Source: Mycolicibacterium crocinum (GTDB lineage: Bacteria; Actinomycetota; Actinomycetes; Mycobacteriales; Mycobacteriaceae). From it: 64,000 bases of DNA. Position 1 is the stretch's first letter. Every line of letters starts with the position of its first letter. The notes under the pieces were generated by a model, which saw nothing but the letters and a program-made list of their open reading frames with translations, searched no databases and was not told the origin of the DNA. Of this stretch, positions 17,281 to 25,674 are shown piece after piece. The DNA lies in assembly GCF_022370635.2 (NCBI RefSeq), contig NZ_CP092362.2:5518001-5582000 (forward strand). Reading direction: 5' to 3'. Both the position numbers and the translations under genes were made by a program.

Positions 17281-18076
17281 TGGTCTGACCCCGGCAGATA
17301 TGGACAATGCGTTCGGCCAAGCCGCGATTCGTCATCTCGACATAGAACTCCGCCAACGGCGAGGCGAAGACACCATAGTCGTCAAAGTGCACCGGGATGA
17401 CCTTGGGCAACTGCACTGTCTCGACAGCTTGTACGCCTTGTCTGCCGTCCATCGTGACGGTCAGACCGAACGGCAGCTTCGCACCGGCGGGTAGCCGGGT
17501 TCCACCGAGATGCACGATCCCGGCCTCGATGCCGGTGAACCGCTCCGGGATCTCGGCGAGTTCGTCGATCAGCAGAGTGTCTCCGGAGATGTAGAGGCGA
17601 CGCCCGGCGCCGGACTCGGGATCGACGAAATCCAGCAGGCTGCCCATTACCGGCGGGAGGAAGCGGTTGATCGGCACGGGCGCGTGGCGGCCCGGCAGGG
17701 AGGTGACCGTCAGCCGCGTCGTCGCCGTCTCGAGGACGTGACCCTGCCACGTGTGCAGTCCGTGCGCTTGACCGAAGCCGCGATGGTGCAGCCGTTTCGC
17801 GGCGTGCGGCGTGGTGAGGATCGGCAGCGCGTGGTCCAGTCCTGCCTGTGCGGTGCGGTCCCAGTGGTCACCGTGCATGTGTGAGAGCACCACGGCGTCC
17901 AGCGGTGGAAGTTCGTCGATCTGCAGCGCGGGTTCCCGCAGCCGCTTGGACGCCAACCCGTATCCGAGGTATGCACGCTGACCCTGGTGCAGAAAGTTGG
18001 GGTCGGTCAGCACGGTGATGTCGCCGCCGCGGATGAGTGTGGTGGCGTTGCCGATGAAGGTGACGGTGATCTCCAC
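17270..18076 (-). CDS. MBL-fold metallo-hydrolase
   Basis: 268 residues from GTG 18076 (VEITVTFIGNATTLIRGGDITVLTDPNF); an ATG at 18097 would add seven residues. The zinc signature HxHxDH is present as SHMHGDHWD, with further ligands in GDTLLIDELAEIP and VIPVHFDDYG. The start (WxGxATxLIxxxxxxxLTDPxF-like) resembles the UlaG/NAPE-PLD-type subgroup of the beta-lactamase superfamily. It is probably a cytoplasmic hydrolase. Substrate unknown. Confidence 0.88.
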   Translation of the reverse strand: MEITVTFIGNATTLIRGGDITVLTDPNFLHQGQRAYLGYGLASKRLREPALQIDELPPLDAVVLSHMHGDHWDRTAQAGLDHALPILTTPHAAKRLHHRGFGQAHGLHTWQGHVLETATTRLTVTSLPGRHAPVPINRFLPPVMGSLLDFVDPESGAGRRLYISGDTLLIDELAEIPERFTGIEAGIVHLGGTRLPAGAKLPFGLTVTMDGRQGVQAVETVQLPKVIPVHFDDYGVFASPLAEFYVEMTNRGLAERIVHICRGQTITL

Positions 18077-18141
18077 GCCTATGCGGCTACCCCGCAACGG
18101 CCGCCTTATGCGCCCGGACGGACGCTAGTAGGTTGAGAGAC

Positions 18142-18819
18142 ATGGATTCCGAAGTGATGGATTGGGAGAGCGTCTACCGGCAGCAAGGTGCGTTCGCCGG
18201 TCCCCCGCCGTGGAACATCGGTGAGCCGCAGCCCGAGTTGGCCGCGCTGATCCGTGACGGGAAGGTCAGTGGTGACGTGCTCGACGCGGGCTGCGGGCAC
18301 GCTGAACTGGCGTTGGCACTCGCGGCTACCGGCAGCACCGTCGTCGGCATCGATGTGTCACCCACGGCGATCGCGGCGGCGACGGAGGCTGCCCGGCAGC
18401 GCCGACTGAGCAACGCGACGTTCGTGTGCGCTGACATCACGTCGTTCACCGGCTATGACGAGCGGTTCACCACGATCATCGACAGCACGCTGTTTCATTC
18501 GCTGCCGGTCGATCGCCGTGACGCCTATCTGAGCGCGATCCACCGGGCCGCGGCTCCCGGCGCGCGGCTGTACATGCTGGTGTTCGCGAAAGGCGCCTTC
18601 CCGGCTCATCTCGAGACCAAGCCCAACGAGGTCGACGAGGACGAACTGCGAGACGCGGTGTCCAAGCACTTCGTGATCGACGACATCCGGCCGGCCAAGA
18701 TCCACTCGCGCACGCCGGAGTTCGCGGACCTGCCCGATGGCGCAATGCCCGTCGACCTCGACGCGAAAGGCCGCGTCATGATGCCGGCCTTCTTACTCAG
18801 CGCACATAAGGCGGGGTGA
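18142..18819 (+). CDS. SAM-dependent methyltransferase (Rv3699-like)
   Basis: 225 residues from ATG 18142. TAGGTT (18129-18134) ends 7 bases before it, suggesting a leaderless mRNA. N-terminal WESVYRQQGAFAGPPPWNIGEPQPELAALI resembles thiopurine/TehB-like methyltransferases; motif I is VLDAGCGHAELALALAATGSTVVGIDVSP, motif II about TTIIDSTLFHSLP. By location it matches Rv3699. The physiological substrate is unknown; related enzymes detoxify selenium, tellurium or thiol compounds. Confidence 0.88.
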   Translation: MDSEVMDWESVYRQQGAFAGPPPWNIGEPQPELAALIRDGKVSGDVLDAGCGHAELALALAATGSTVVGIDVSPTAIAAATEAARQRRLSNATFVCADITSFTGYDERFTTIIDSTLFHSLPVDRRDAYLSAIHRAAAPGARLYMLVFAKGAFPAHLETKPNEVDEDELRDAVSKHFVIDDIRPAKIHSRTPEFADLPDGAMPVDLDAKGRVMMPAFLLSAHKAG

Positions 18820-18873
18820 GTCGATCGATGCACTTCCGCCCGCCGGCGCTGTCAAGTCTCTATCGTGCATGAG

Positions 18874-20220
18874 ATGCAGCAGCAACCAGCACCGACAAAG
18901 TCGGTGGCAAGCAACGTCATTCGCGGCTCGCTGGGCAACCTCATCGAATGGTATGACTGGTACGCGTATGCGGCATTCAGTGTCTACTTCGCGAGCGTGT
19001 TCTTCCCGTCGGGAAATCAGACCGCCCAGCTACTGAACACCGCGGGAATCTTCGCAGTCGGCTTCCTGGTCCGGCCTCTGGGCGGTTGGGTTTTCGGCCG
19101 GTACGCCGACCGGTTCGGGCGCCGCGCCGCACTGACACTGTCTGTGCTTCTGATGGGTGCCGGCTCACTGGGGATCGCGGTACTGCCGGGCTACGCGCAG
19201 ATCGGCACGCTCTCGCCGATCCTGCTGGTCGTCCTGCGGCTGCTGCAAGGCTTGTCGCTGGGCGGCGAATATGGCACGTCGGCAACGTATCTCAGCGAAG
19301 TCGCCTCCCCCCACCGGCGCGGCTTCTACTCGTCGTTTCAATACGTCACGCTCACCAGCGGCCAACTGTTGGCGCTCGGCGTCCAGATCATCCTGCAGCA
19401 GTTGCTCACCTCGGCCCAGTTGCATGCGTGGGGATGGCGGATCGCTTTCGTCATCGGGGCCGCCGCCGCACTGACCGTCATGTGGCTGCGGCGCAAGATG
19501 GACGAGTCGGAGAACTTCACCCTTGCCGCCGAGGAATACACCGAGCGCGGCACACTGCGACTGCTCCTGCGCTACCCGAAGGAGTGCTTGACCGTCGTCG
19601 GATTGACCCTCGGCGGCACGATCGCGTTCTACACCTTCACCACCTACATGCAGAAATTCATGATCAACACCACTGGCCTGCCCAAGGAGCAGGTCACGTG
19701 GATCAACTTCGTCGCACTGGTGATCTTCGTGTGCCTTCAGCCGGCGTTCGGGGCACTCTCCGACCGCGTGGGCCGGCGCACGTTGCTGATCGGATTCGGC
19801 GTGAGTACAACACTATTCACTGTTCCTCTGCTCTACGCCGTGGCAAACACCGATTCTGCGATGACCGCATTCGTCCTGATGATGGCGGGGCTTCTGATGG
19901 TGTCCGGGTATACGTCGATCAACGCGGTGGTGAAAGCGGAGTTGTTCCCGGCCCGTATCCGCGCCTTGGGTGTTGGCCTTCCGTATGCGTTGACAGTTGC
20001 AATCTTCGGCGGCAGCACCGAGTACGTCGCACTGTGGCTGAAGAATGCCGGGCACGAAGCGTGGTTCTTCTACTACGTGGCCGCAGCCGCGCTTATTTCC
20101 CTGGTGGTCTACGTCTTCATGGGCGAGTCGTCGAAGCGTTCACAGCTGGAGCGTGAAGCACTCGAACTCAGCGAGCTCGAATCAGGTTCTCGCCCTGCGC
20201 CTTCCGGTGACAAGGGCTGA
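18874..20220 (+). CDS. MFS transporter, metabolite:H+ symporter (MHS) type
   Basis: 448 residues from ATG 18874; a TATCGT -10-like element ends 7 bases before, which favours it over GTG 18865. It begins SNVIRGSLGNLIEWYDWYAYAAFSVYFASVFFP, the hallmark of MHS transporters such as alpha-ketoglutarate or shikimate permeases. About 12 membrane segments, with the loop motif GWVFGRYADRFGRRAALT and LRLLQGLSLGGEYGTSATYLSE, plus a second-half GALSDRVGRRTLL. It likely imports a carboxylate with protons. Its last 112 bases overlap the convergent hydrolase gene. Confidence 0.92.
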   Translation: MQQQPAPTKSVASNVIRGSLGNLIEWYDWYAYAAFSVYFASVFFPSGNQTAQLLNTAGIFAVGFLVRPLGGWVFGRYADRFGRRAALTLSVLLMGAGSLGIAVLPGYAQIGTLSPILLVVLRLLQGLSLGGEYGTSATYLSEVASPHRRGFYSSFQYVTLTSGQLLALGVQIILQQLLTSAQLHAWGWRIAFVIGAAAALTVMWLRRKMDESENFTLAAEEYTERGTLRLLLRYPKECLTVVGLTLGGTIAFYTFTTYMQKFMINTTGLPKEQVTWINFVALVIFVCLQPAFGALSDRVGRRTLLIGFGVSTTLFTVPLLYAVANTDSAMTAFVLMMAGLLMVSGYTSINAVVKAELFPARIRALGVGLPYALTVAIFGGSTEYVALWLKNAGHEAWFFYYVAAAALISLVVYVFMGESSKRSQLEREALELSELESGSRPAPSGDKG

Positions 20221-20999
20221 AGCTCACGAAGGAAGGACTCGAGCGTCCCGAGGAACCGCTGCGGTTGAGATGAGAACGGCAGGTGCCCGGTGGCGAGCAC
20301 CTCGAGCCGCGAGCCGGCAATGGTCCGTTGGGTGGCCCGGCCGAAACGGAGCGGGATCGCCGTATCGTGTTCGCCCCACACGATCAGCGTCGGTGCGTTG
20401 ATCTGTGCGGCACGTTCACGCAGATCGGACTCCGGGGCCGCGAAACTGCGCCACAAGGCGGCCGTCATGGCGACGCCATCAGGAGTGCAGGCCCTCTCGG
20501 TGACCCGCCGCAGCACAGCTTCGTCATTGGCGCTTTGGGCCCGTAGATAGCTGCGGACGAATCGCGGTAAGACCCTGCGCATCACAGCGGGTGTTCCGAG
20601 GAACCGGCAGTAGGCGTTCGACAAACGTCCGCCGAGGAAACCGCCGGTGTCGACGAGGACCAGACCGGCGACCCGCTCGGGTTGGGTGATAGCGAGGCGG
20701 CCCGCGGCGAACCCGCCGACCGAACTGCCGATGAAGACCGCCGGTGGGAGGTCCAGTGCGGCGACCAGATCTTCGAGAACGTCGGCGTAGAGCGACGCGC
20801 TCGGCGTCGACGACGGTGCCGGCGAATCGCCGTGTCCCGGCCAGTCGACGGCGATAACCCGATAGCCGTCAGCGAGCCTTGGCACGATCGCATCGAAATC
20901 ATGGCGGTCGTGCAATGCGGCGTGCAACAGAACGAGCACGGGTCCGGTGCCGTCATCGGAGTACGCCACCGGGCCTACCCGGGTCAGGAGAGTGGGCAT
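20109..20999 (-). CDS. Alpha/beta hydrolase
   Basis: 296 residues from ATG 20999. Catalytic elements: oxyanion region VLLHAALHDRHDFD, nucleophile elbow FIGSSVGGFAAGR, acid in LIVWGEHDTAIPLRFG, and His in EVLATGHLPFSSQP. About 35 residues after the natural family end (FLGTLESFLREL) form a Ser-rich tail encoded antisense to the transporter C-terminus, so the stop is probably extended by overlap. It is divergent from a TetR regulator with a palindromic site between, and is the likely target of that regulator. Confidence 0.88.
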   Translation of the reverse strand: MPTLLTRVGPVAYSDDGTGPVLVLLHAALHDRHDFDAIVPRLADGYRVIAVDWPGHGDSPAPSSTPSASLYADVLEDLVAALDLPPAVFIGSSVGGFAAGRLAITQPERVAGLVLVDTGGFLGGRLSNAYCRFLGTPAVMRRVLPRFVRSYLRAQSANDEAVLRRVTERACTPDGVAMTAALWRSFAAPESDLRERAAQINAPTLIVWGEHDTAIPLRFGRATQRTIAGSRLEVLATGHLPFSSQPQRFLGTLESFLRELQPLSPEGAGREPDSSSLSSSASRSSCERFDDSPMKT

Positions 21000-21014
21000 C
21001 GCTCCTCCATTTCA

Positions 21015-21034
21015 TTGACCGGCCGGTCGGTCAA
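21015..21034. promoter_or_regulatory. TetR-type operator between hydrolase and tetR genes
   Basis: Inverted repeat TTGACCG (21015-21021), 6-base spacer, CGGTCAA (21028-21034). It lies 9 bases upstream of the tetR -10 element TAACCT (21043-21048) and 16 bases upstream of the hydrolase ATG, so one bound dimer could control both genes. Confidence 0.65.
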
Positions 21035-21055
21035 ATCGATGCTAACCTCAGATGC

Positions 21056-21616
21056 GTGTCGCCACAACAGGCAGTTACCCGCAAGGCCGCGGCAGCCGCC
21101 ACCAGAACCAAACTCATCGACTCGGGGCTGCGCCTGGCCGAACGGACCGGGCTCACCGGGCTGAGCGTGAACCTTCTGGTCGACGAGGCCGGCGTGTCGA
21201 AAGGCACCTTCTTCCACCACTTCGGCGACCGGGCGAGTTACCTGCTGGCGTTGCATCGCGAATTCCACGACCGCATTGCCGAGCACATCGACCAGACGAT
21301 CAGCGACCTCCCTCCGGGCCGGGAACGGCTGCTCGCCGGTGCGACCGCCTATCTCGATATGTGCCTGCAGCAGCGCGGAATTCGCGCACTACTGCTCGAA
21401 GCGCGCGCCGAACCGGCGGTCGCGCAGGAGATCACCCGACGCAACGCCGAGTTCGCGCACAGGTGTGAGCCGGACTTCGCCGCGCTGGGACGCCGGCATC
21501 CGCTGGAAAGTGCGCAGCTGGCGGTCGCCATGACCGCGGAGGCGGCGTTGATCGAGTTGGCCAGCGGGTCCGAGGTCCGGGCGGTGCGCGCCGCGCTCGA
21601 AGAATTCTTCGGCTGA
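21056..21616 (+). CDS. TetR-family transcriptional regulator
   Basis: 186 residues from GTG 21056; TAACCT ends 7 bases before the GTG, a leaderless arrangement. The N-terminal helix-turn-helix is clear (KLIDSGLRLAERTGLTGLSVNLLVDEAGVSKGTFFHHFGDRASYLLALHREF), followed by a helical ligand domain. It probably represses the divergent alpha/beta hydrolase and itself through the TTGACCG-N6-CGGTCAA site. Two bases separate its stop from the egtE stop (convergent). Confidence 0.92.
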   Translation: MSPQQAVTRKAAAAATRTKLIDSGLRLAERTGLTGLSVNLLVDEAGVSKGTFFHHFGDRASYLLALHREFHDRIAEHIDQTISDLPPGRERLLAGATAYLDMCLQQRGIRALLLEARAEPAVAQEITRRNAEFAHRCEPDFAALGRRHPLESAQLAVAMTAEAALIELASGSEVRAVRAALEEFFG

Positions 21617-21618
21617 CG

Positions 21619-22734
21619 TCAACTGACAGCGCGCAACGCGACGACGAGCGCCTCGAAGTCGTCGGGGCTGGCGTCGACGTGCGGTGAGATTCGCAGCACC
21701 GGCGTGGTCAATTCCATTGGCGCACGCTCGATCCCGGCCGCGGTCGTCACGATGCCGTGCTCATCGATCAGCCGAGCGCGCACCTGCACCGGATCGGCGC
21801 CCTCGGTGGGTTCCAGAGTGGTGATCGCGGTCGGCTCGTCGACGGGCTCCACAACCCGCCAGCCGGGAATATCGGCGAGCACCGTACGCGCCTGCTGCCC
21901 GAGTGCGGCCAATCGCTGCCGTATCGCCTCCGGCCCGGCCGCGAGGTGCTGACCCACCGCGACCGAGAAGCCCACCCGCGCAGCGACATTGGCTTCACCG
22001 AGCTCAAGACAGTGCAGGGCCGACAGCGGGCCCGCCCACGGCGGGGACTGCAACAGGTCCGCCAGCGCGGGACGCACCGCCAGCAGGCCGACGCCCCGGG
22101 GACCGGCCGTCCACTTGCGCGAGGACGAGTAGACGGCGTCGGCGTCGACCACGCAGTCGATGTGGGCGAAGGCCTGGGCCGCGTCAACGATCAGCGGGAC
22201 ACCGATCTCCCGGCACACCTTTGCAATCGCGGCGACCGGTTGGACAATTCCGCGGTGACTGGCGACTGCGGTCAGATGGACCATCGCCGGCGGCGCATCG
22301 TGCAGCATCGTGCGGGCCGCCTCGGGGTCGACCCGGCCGAGGTCGTCTACCGGCAGCGCCTGCGGGGTGAACTCGTGGGCGGCGAACTCCGCGAGGTTGG
22401 GGCCGTACTCACCGGGCAGGCACGCCACGGTTCGCTCCATCGGCCACACCCCGAGCAGCAGTTGCAGCGCATCCCCCGACCCGGTGGTGAAAACGACGTC
22501 GTCCGAGGACATTCCGGTCAACGCTGCGACACCGGCACGGCCGGCGTCGAGCGCGGGTGCGGCCGCCTGCGCCGCGACATAGCCACCCACCTCTGATTCG
22601 TGTCGGGCGTGCGCTGCTGCGGCCTCGATGGCCGCCAGGCTCTGCCGCGAGCACGCGGCGCTGTCGAGGTGCACTCCGGCGGCGGGCAGCCGCGCCTCCC
22701 GCCAGCTGTGGGCCAGGGCGTCGGCTGCGCTCAC
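21619..22734 (-). CDS. egtE: Ergothioneine biosynthesis PLP-dependent C-S lyase EgtE
   Basis: 371 residues from GTG 22734, overlapping the egtD stop by 4 bases. It is a class V aminotransferase-fold protein: GVHLDSAACSRQSLAAIEAA at the N-terminus, the PLP Schiff-base lysine in AVYSSSRKWTAGPRGVGLLAVR, and the PLP-contacting Asp in VPLIVDAAQAFAHID. EgtE cleaves the hercynylcysteine sulfoxide C-S bond to give ergothioneine. It is the last gene of the five-gene egt operon. Confidence 0.93.
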   Translation of the reverse strand: MSAADALAHSWREARLPAAGVHLDSAACSRQSLAAIEAAAAHARHESEVGGYVAAQAAAPALDAGRAGVAALTGMSSDDVVFTTGSGDALQLLLGVWPMERTVACLPGEYGPNLAEFAAHEFTPQALPVDDLGRVDPEAARTMLHDAPPAMVHLTAVASHRGIVQPVAAIAKVCREIGVPLIVDAAQAFAHIDCVVDADAVYSSSRKWTAGPRGVGLLAVRPALADLLQSPPWAGPLSALHCLELGEANVAARVGFSVAVGQHLAAGPEAIRQRLAALGQQARTVLADIPGWRVVEPVDEPTAITTLEPTEGADPVQVRARLIDEHGIVTTAAGIERAPMELTTPVLRISPHVDASPDDFEALVVALRAVS

Positions 22735-23696
22735 TTGACCGCCAGCGACAGCCCGAAGTCCCCTGCCGGATCCGTCCACCACTGGGTGCGCCGCAGCCCC
22801 GCGTCGGCGAGTTCGCACGCCACGGCCTCGGGCCGGAACTTGCACGACACCTCCGTAAGCATCTCCTCACCGGCGGCGAAGTCGACGCGAAGGTTCAGCC
22901 CTGCGACCGTCACATGCTGCGGAGTGGTTGCGCGCAGCCACATCTCGATGCGTTCCTCGTCGGCGTTCCAGCGGGCCACGTGCTCGAAGGCGTCGACGTC
23001 GAAGTCGGCGTCCAGTTCGCGGTTGACCACCGCCAGCACGTTGAGGTTGAACCGCGCGGTCACGCCGGCGCTGTCGTCATAGGCACGGACCAGTCGATCG
23101 GTGTCCTTGACGAGGTCGGTGCCCAGCAGCAGGCTGTCCCCGGGATCGAGGACGTCGGCGAGCGCTGCGAGGAACTGCGCGCGCGGGCCTGCGGTGAGGT
23201 TACCGATCGTGGAGCCGAGGAAGACGAACAACCGCCGGCCGCCGGTGGGAATCTTGGCCAGGTGTTCCTCGAAATCGCCGCACACCGCGTCGATCTCGAG
23301 GCCAGGGTATTCACGTCCCAGCGCAGTACCCGCCAACTCCAGCACACTTGAATCGACGTCGAACGGTACGAACCGCCGCAGAGAGCCGTTGTCGCGCATG
23401 GCGTTCAGCAGCAGTCGGGTCTTCTCGGAGGTTCCGCTGCCCAGTTCCACCAGGGTGTCGGCACCACTGGCCACGGCGATCGCCGACGACTGATCGCGCA
23501 GGATCTGCGCCTCGGTGCGGGTCGGGTAGTACTCCGGCAGCCGGGTGATCTGGTCGAACAGTTCACTACCGACTGCGTCATAGAACCATTTGGGCGGCAA
23601 CGACTTCGGGGTCTGCGTCAGCCCGTGCAGCACATCGTCGCGCAGAGCCTGGCCGGCTGCGTCGGCGGCCAGGTAATTCGACAGCGTGAACGTCAC
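22731..23696 (-). CDS. egtD: L-histidine N-alpha-methyltransferase EgtD
   Basis: 321 residues from GTG 23696, overlapping the egtC stop by 4 bases. DUF2260/Methyltransf_33 family motifs are present: LTQTPKSLPPKWFYDAVGSELFDQITRLPEYYPTRTEAQIL, the SAM loop LVELGSGTSEKTRLLL, and LFVFLGSTIGNL. EgtD trimethylates histidine to hercynine, the first step of ergothioneine synthesis. Confidence 0.97.
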   Translation of the reverse strand: MTFTLSNYLAADAAGQALRDDVLHGLTQTPKSLPPKWFYDAVGSELFDQITRLPEYYPTRTEAQILRDQSSAIAVASGADTLVELGSGTSEKTRLLLNAMRDNGSLRRFVPFDVDSSVLELAGTALGREYPGLEIDAVCGDFEEHLAKIPTGGRRLFVFLGSTIGNLTAGPRAQFLAALADVLDPGDSLLLGTDLVKDTDRLVRAYDDSAGVTARFNLNVLAVVNRELDADFDVDAFEHVARWNADEERIEMWLRATTPQHVTVAGLNLRVDFAAGEEMLTEVSCKFRPEAVACELADAGLRRTQWWTDPAGDFGLSLAVK

Positions 23697-24388
23697 GAAG
23701 ATCCTTTCAACGGTGTCATCGTCACCTGTCCCGCGCCGCTCACGTCGACGAGGTGCCGGTCCGGGATATCTTCCCAATCAGGGTGGTCATCATAGGGTTC
23801 ACTGGCCAGCACCACGCCGTCGTCGCGGCGAAGCACCGACAACGAGTCGCCCCACGTGGTGGCCAGGAGTCGAGATCCGTTGGCCATCAAGATGTTCAGC
23901 CGCGCGCTGGGATCTGCGGCACCGACGTCGACGATCGTATCGGCGAGGTTTTCGGCGCCGCGGTCAAAGATCAGTGCGGCCAGCATCGCACTGTCGACGG
24001 TCGACTCGGCGGCGGCACTGACCGGAAGCACTCCCCGGTCCACCACCCCGTTGTGCGACAGCAGCCAGCTGCCGTCGGTGAACGGCGCGGACGCGCTGGC
24101 CTCGATCGGCATCCCCACCGTCGCCGAACGGACCGCGGCGACAACGCAATTGCTGCGCAACGCCGGCGACACCGAAGCGAACGACACGTCGCCCCACAGC
24201 GGTGACGCGCTGCGCCACCGGCGCACCTCGTCGCGGTCGAAGAAGCCGACCCCCCACCCGTCGGCGTTGATCAGCCCGTGCTTCTGCCTGCGCGGGGCGT
24301 ACGACTGCACGCGCAGGCCGCACGGCGGGTCGAGCACCAGCGAGGCGATCGACACCGGTTCGCCCAGCCACCCGAGATGCCGGCACAT
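23693..24388 (-). CDS. egtC: Gamma-glutamyl-hercynylcysteine sulfoxide amidohydrolase EgtC
   Basis: 231 residues from ATG 24388 (MCRHLGWLG), so that Cys2 becomes the N-terminal nucleophile of a class II glutamine-amidotransferase fold. The upstream in-frame start would bury this Cys. Other conserved parts: NADGWGVGFFD, AAVRSATVGMP, DGSWLLSHNG and ASEPYDDHPDWEDIPDRHLV. It removes the glutamyl group from the sulfoxide intermediate. The ATG overlaps the egtB stop by one base. Confidence 0.95.
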   Translation of the reverse strand: MCRHLGWLGEPVSIASLVLDPPCGLRVQSYAPRRQKHGLINADGWGVGFFDRDEVRRWRSASPLWGDVSFASVSPALRSNCVVAAVRSATVGMPIEASASAPFTDGSWLLSHNGVVDRGVLPVSAAAESTVDSAMLAALIFDRGAENLADTIVDVGAADPSARLNILMANGSRLLATTWGDSLSVLRRDDGVVLASEPYDDHPDWEDIPDRHLVDVSGAGQVTMTPLKGSS

Positions 24389-25674
24389 CAGACGTCCCAC
24401 GCCAGGCGCACACCGGAGAAGATCTGTCGGCGGATCGGGTGGTCCCAGTTGCGGAAGCTGGGCCGCAACGTGTCAGCACCCACCGCCCACGAACCGCCGC
24501 GCAGCACCTTGTAATCCCCGCCGAAGAAGGGCTCCGAATACTGCCGATAGATCATCGGCGTGAAACCTGGCCACGGCCGCAGCGGCGACGTGGTCCACTC
24601 CCACACATCGCCGAGCATCTGCTCGGCTCCGTAGGCCGACGCCCCGTCGGGATAAGCGCCCACCGGAGCCGGGCGCAGCGCGTGCCCGCCGAGGTTGGCC
24701 CGATGCGGGTTCGGTTCATCCGAACCCCACGGGTAGCGGCGGCGCGCGCCGAGCGCGGGATCCCACGCGGCGGCCTTCTCCCACTCGACCTCGGTGGGCA
24801 ACCGGGCACCGGCCCACGCCGCGTAGGCCTCCGCCTCGAAGAACGTCACGTGCTGTACGGGTTCGTCGCCGGGGATCTCCTCGACGTGGCCGAACCGGGT
24901 TCGGGAACCGTCCGGATTCCAGAACTGGGGCGCGCTCAGATCGGCCTGGACGCGGTGCTCCCACCCGCGCGGCGACCACCACCGTTGTTGGGAGTAGCCG
25001 CCGTCGTCGATGAACCGCCGCCATTCGGCGTTGGTCACCGGCACCCGTCCGATCCGGAACGCCGGCACGTCGACCACGTGAGCGGGACGCTCGTTGTCCA
25101 GGGACAGCAGTTCGGTCGCGGCGTCGACGCCCAGGACGAACGGGCCGCCGGGCACCAACACCGAGGTGCCGGCCAGTCCGGGCCGGCCGGCGGGCAGCGT
25201 CGAGTCGGCGGCCAGGATCGGCGCGCCGCTGCGCAGGTTCAGGGCCTGCAAGATGGTCTCGTCGTGTTGGTTCTCGTGGCTGATCACCAGGCCGAAGCGG
25301 AACGCCACCTCGGCGTCGTCGTCACGCTGCGGCAAGGTGTCCAGCACGTCGAGAGCGGCGGCCCGCACGCTGGTGCAGTAGGCCCGCGACTGCGCCGGCG
25401 ACAGCAGCGGGAGGTCCACGCGGGCGGCGCGACTATGCACGAACGCGTCGTAGAGGCCTTCGATGTTGGCCGGCAGCATGCCGGGCCGAGTCGGGTCGCC
25501 GTCGCGCAGCAGCCACAGCTCTTCCTGCTGGCCGATGTGCGCGAGGTCCCATACCAGCGGGCTCATCAGCGGGCTGTACTGGCGGTGCAACTCGGCGTCG
25601 TCGAAATCGGTGAGGGACAGGGTGCGCTGACGGGCCCGGTCCAGATCGCGGGCCAGCGTTTCGCGTGCGATCAC
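24388..25674 (-). CDS. egtB: Hercynine oxygenase (sulfoxide synthase) EgtB
   Basis: 428 residues from GTG 25674, overlapping the egtA stop by 4 bases; longer in-frame extension runs antisense-like through egtA and is not real. The N-terminal DinB-like domain supplies the non-haem iron ligands His46 (DLAHIGQQEE) and His133/His137 (SHENQHDET). The C-terminal FGE-sulfatase domain includes VPVTNAEWRRFIDDGGY, VSWEEAEAYAAW-like FFEAEAYAAWAGARLPTEVEWEKAA and GDVWEWTTSPLRPWPGF. It joins gamma-glutamylcysteine to hercynine with O2. Confidence 0.97.
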   Translation of the reverse strand: MIARETLARDLDRARQRTLSLTDFDDAELHRQYSPLMSPLVWDLAHIGQQEELWLLRDGDPTRPGMLPANIEGLYDAFVHSRAARVDLPLLSPAQSRAYCTSVRAAALDVLDTLPQRDDDAEVAFRFGLVISHENQHDETILQALNLRSGAPILAADSTLPAGRPGLAGTSVLVPGGPFVLGVDAATELLSLDNERPAHVVDVPAFRIGRVPVTNAEWRRFIDDGGYSQQRWWSPRGWEHRVQADLSAPQFWNPDGSRTRFGHVEEIPGDEPVQHVTFFEAEAYAAWAGARLPTEVEWEKAAAWDPALGARRRYPWGSDEPNPHRANLGGHALRPAPVGAYPDGASAYGAEQMLGDVWEWTTSPLRPWPGFTPMIYRQYSEPFFGGDYKVLRGGSWAVGADTLRPSFRNWDHPIRRQIFSGVRLAWDV

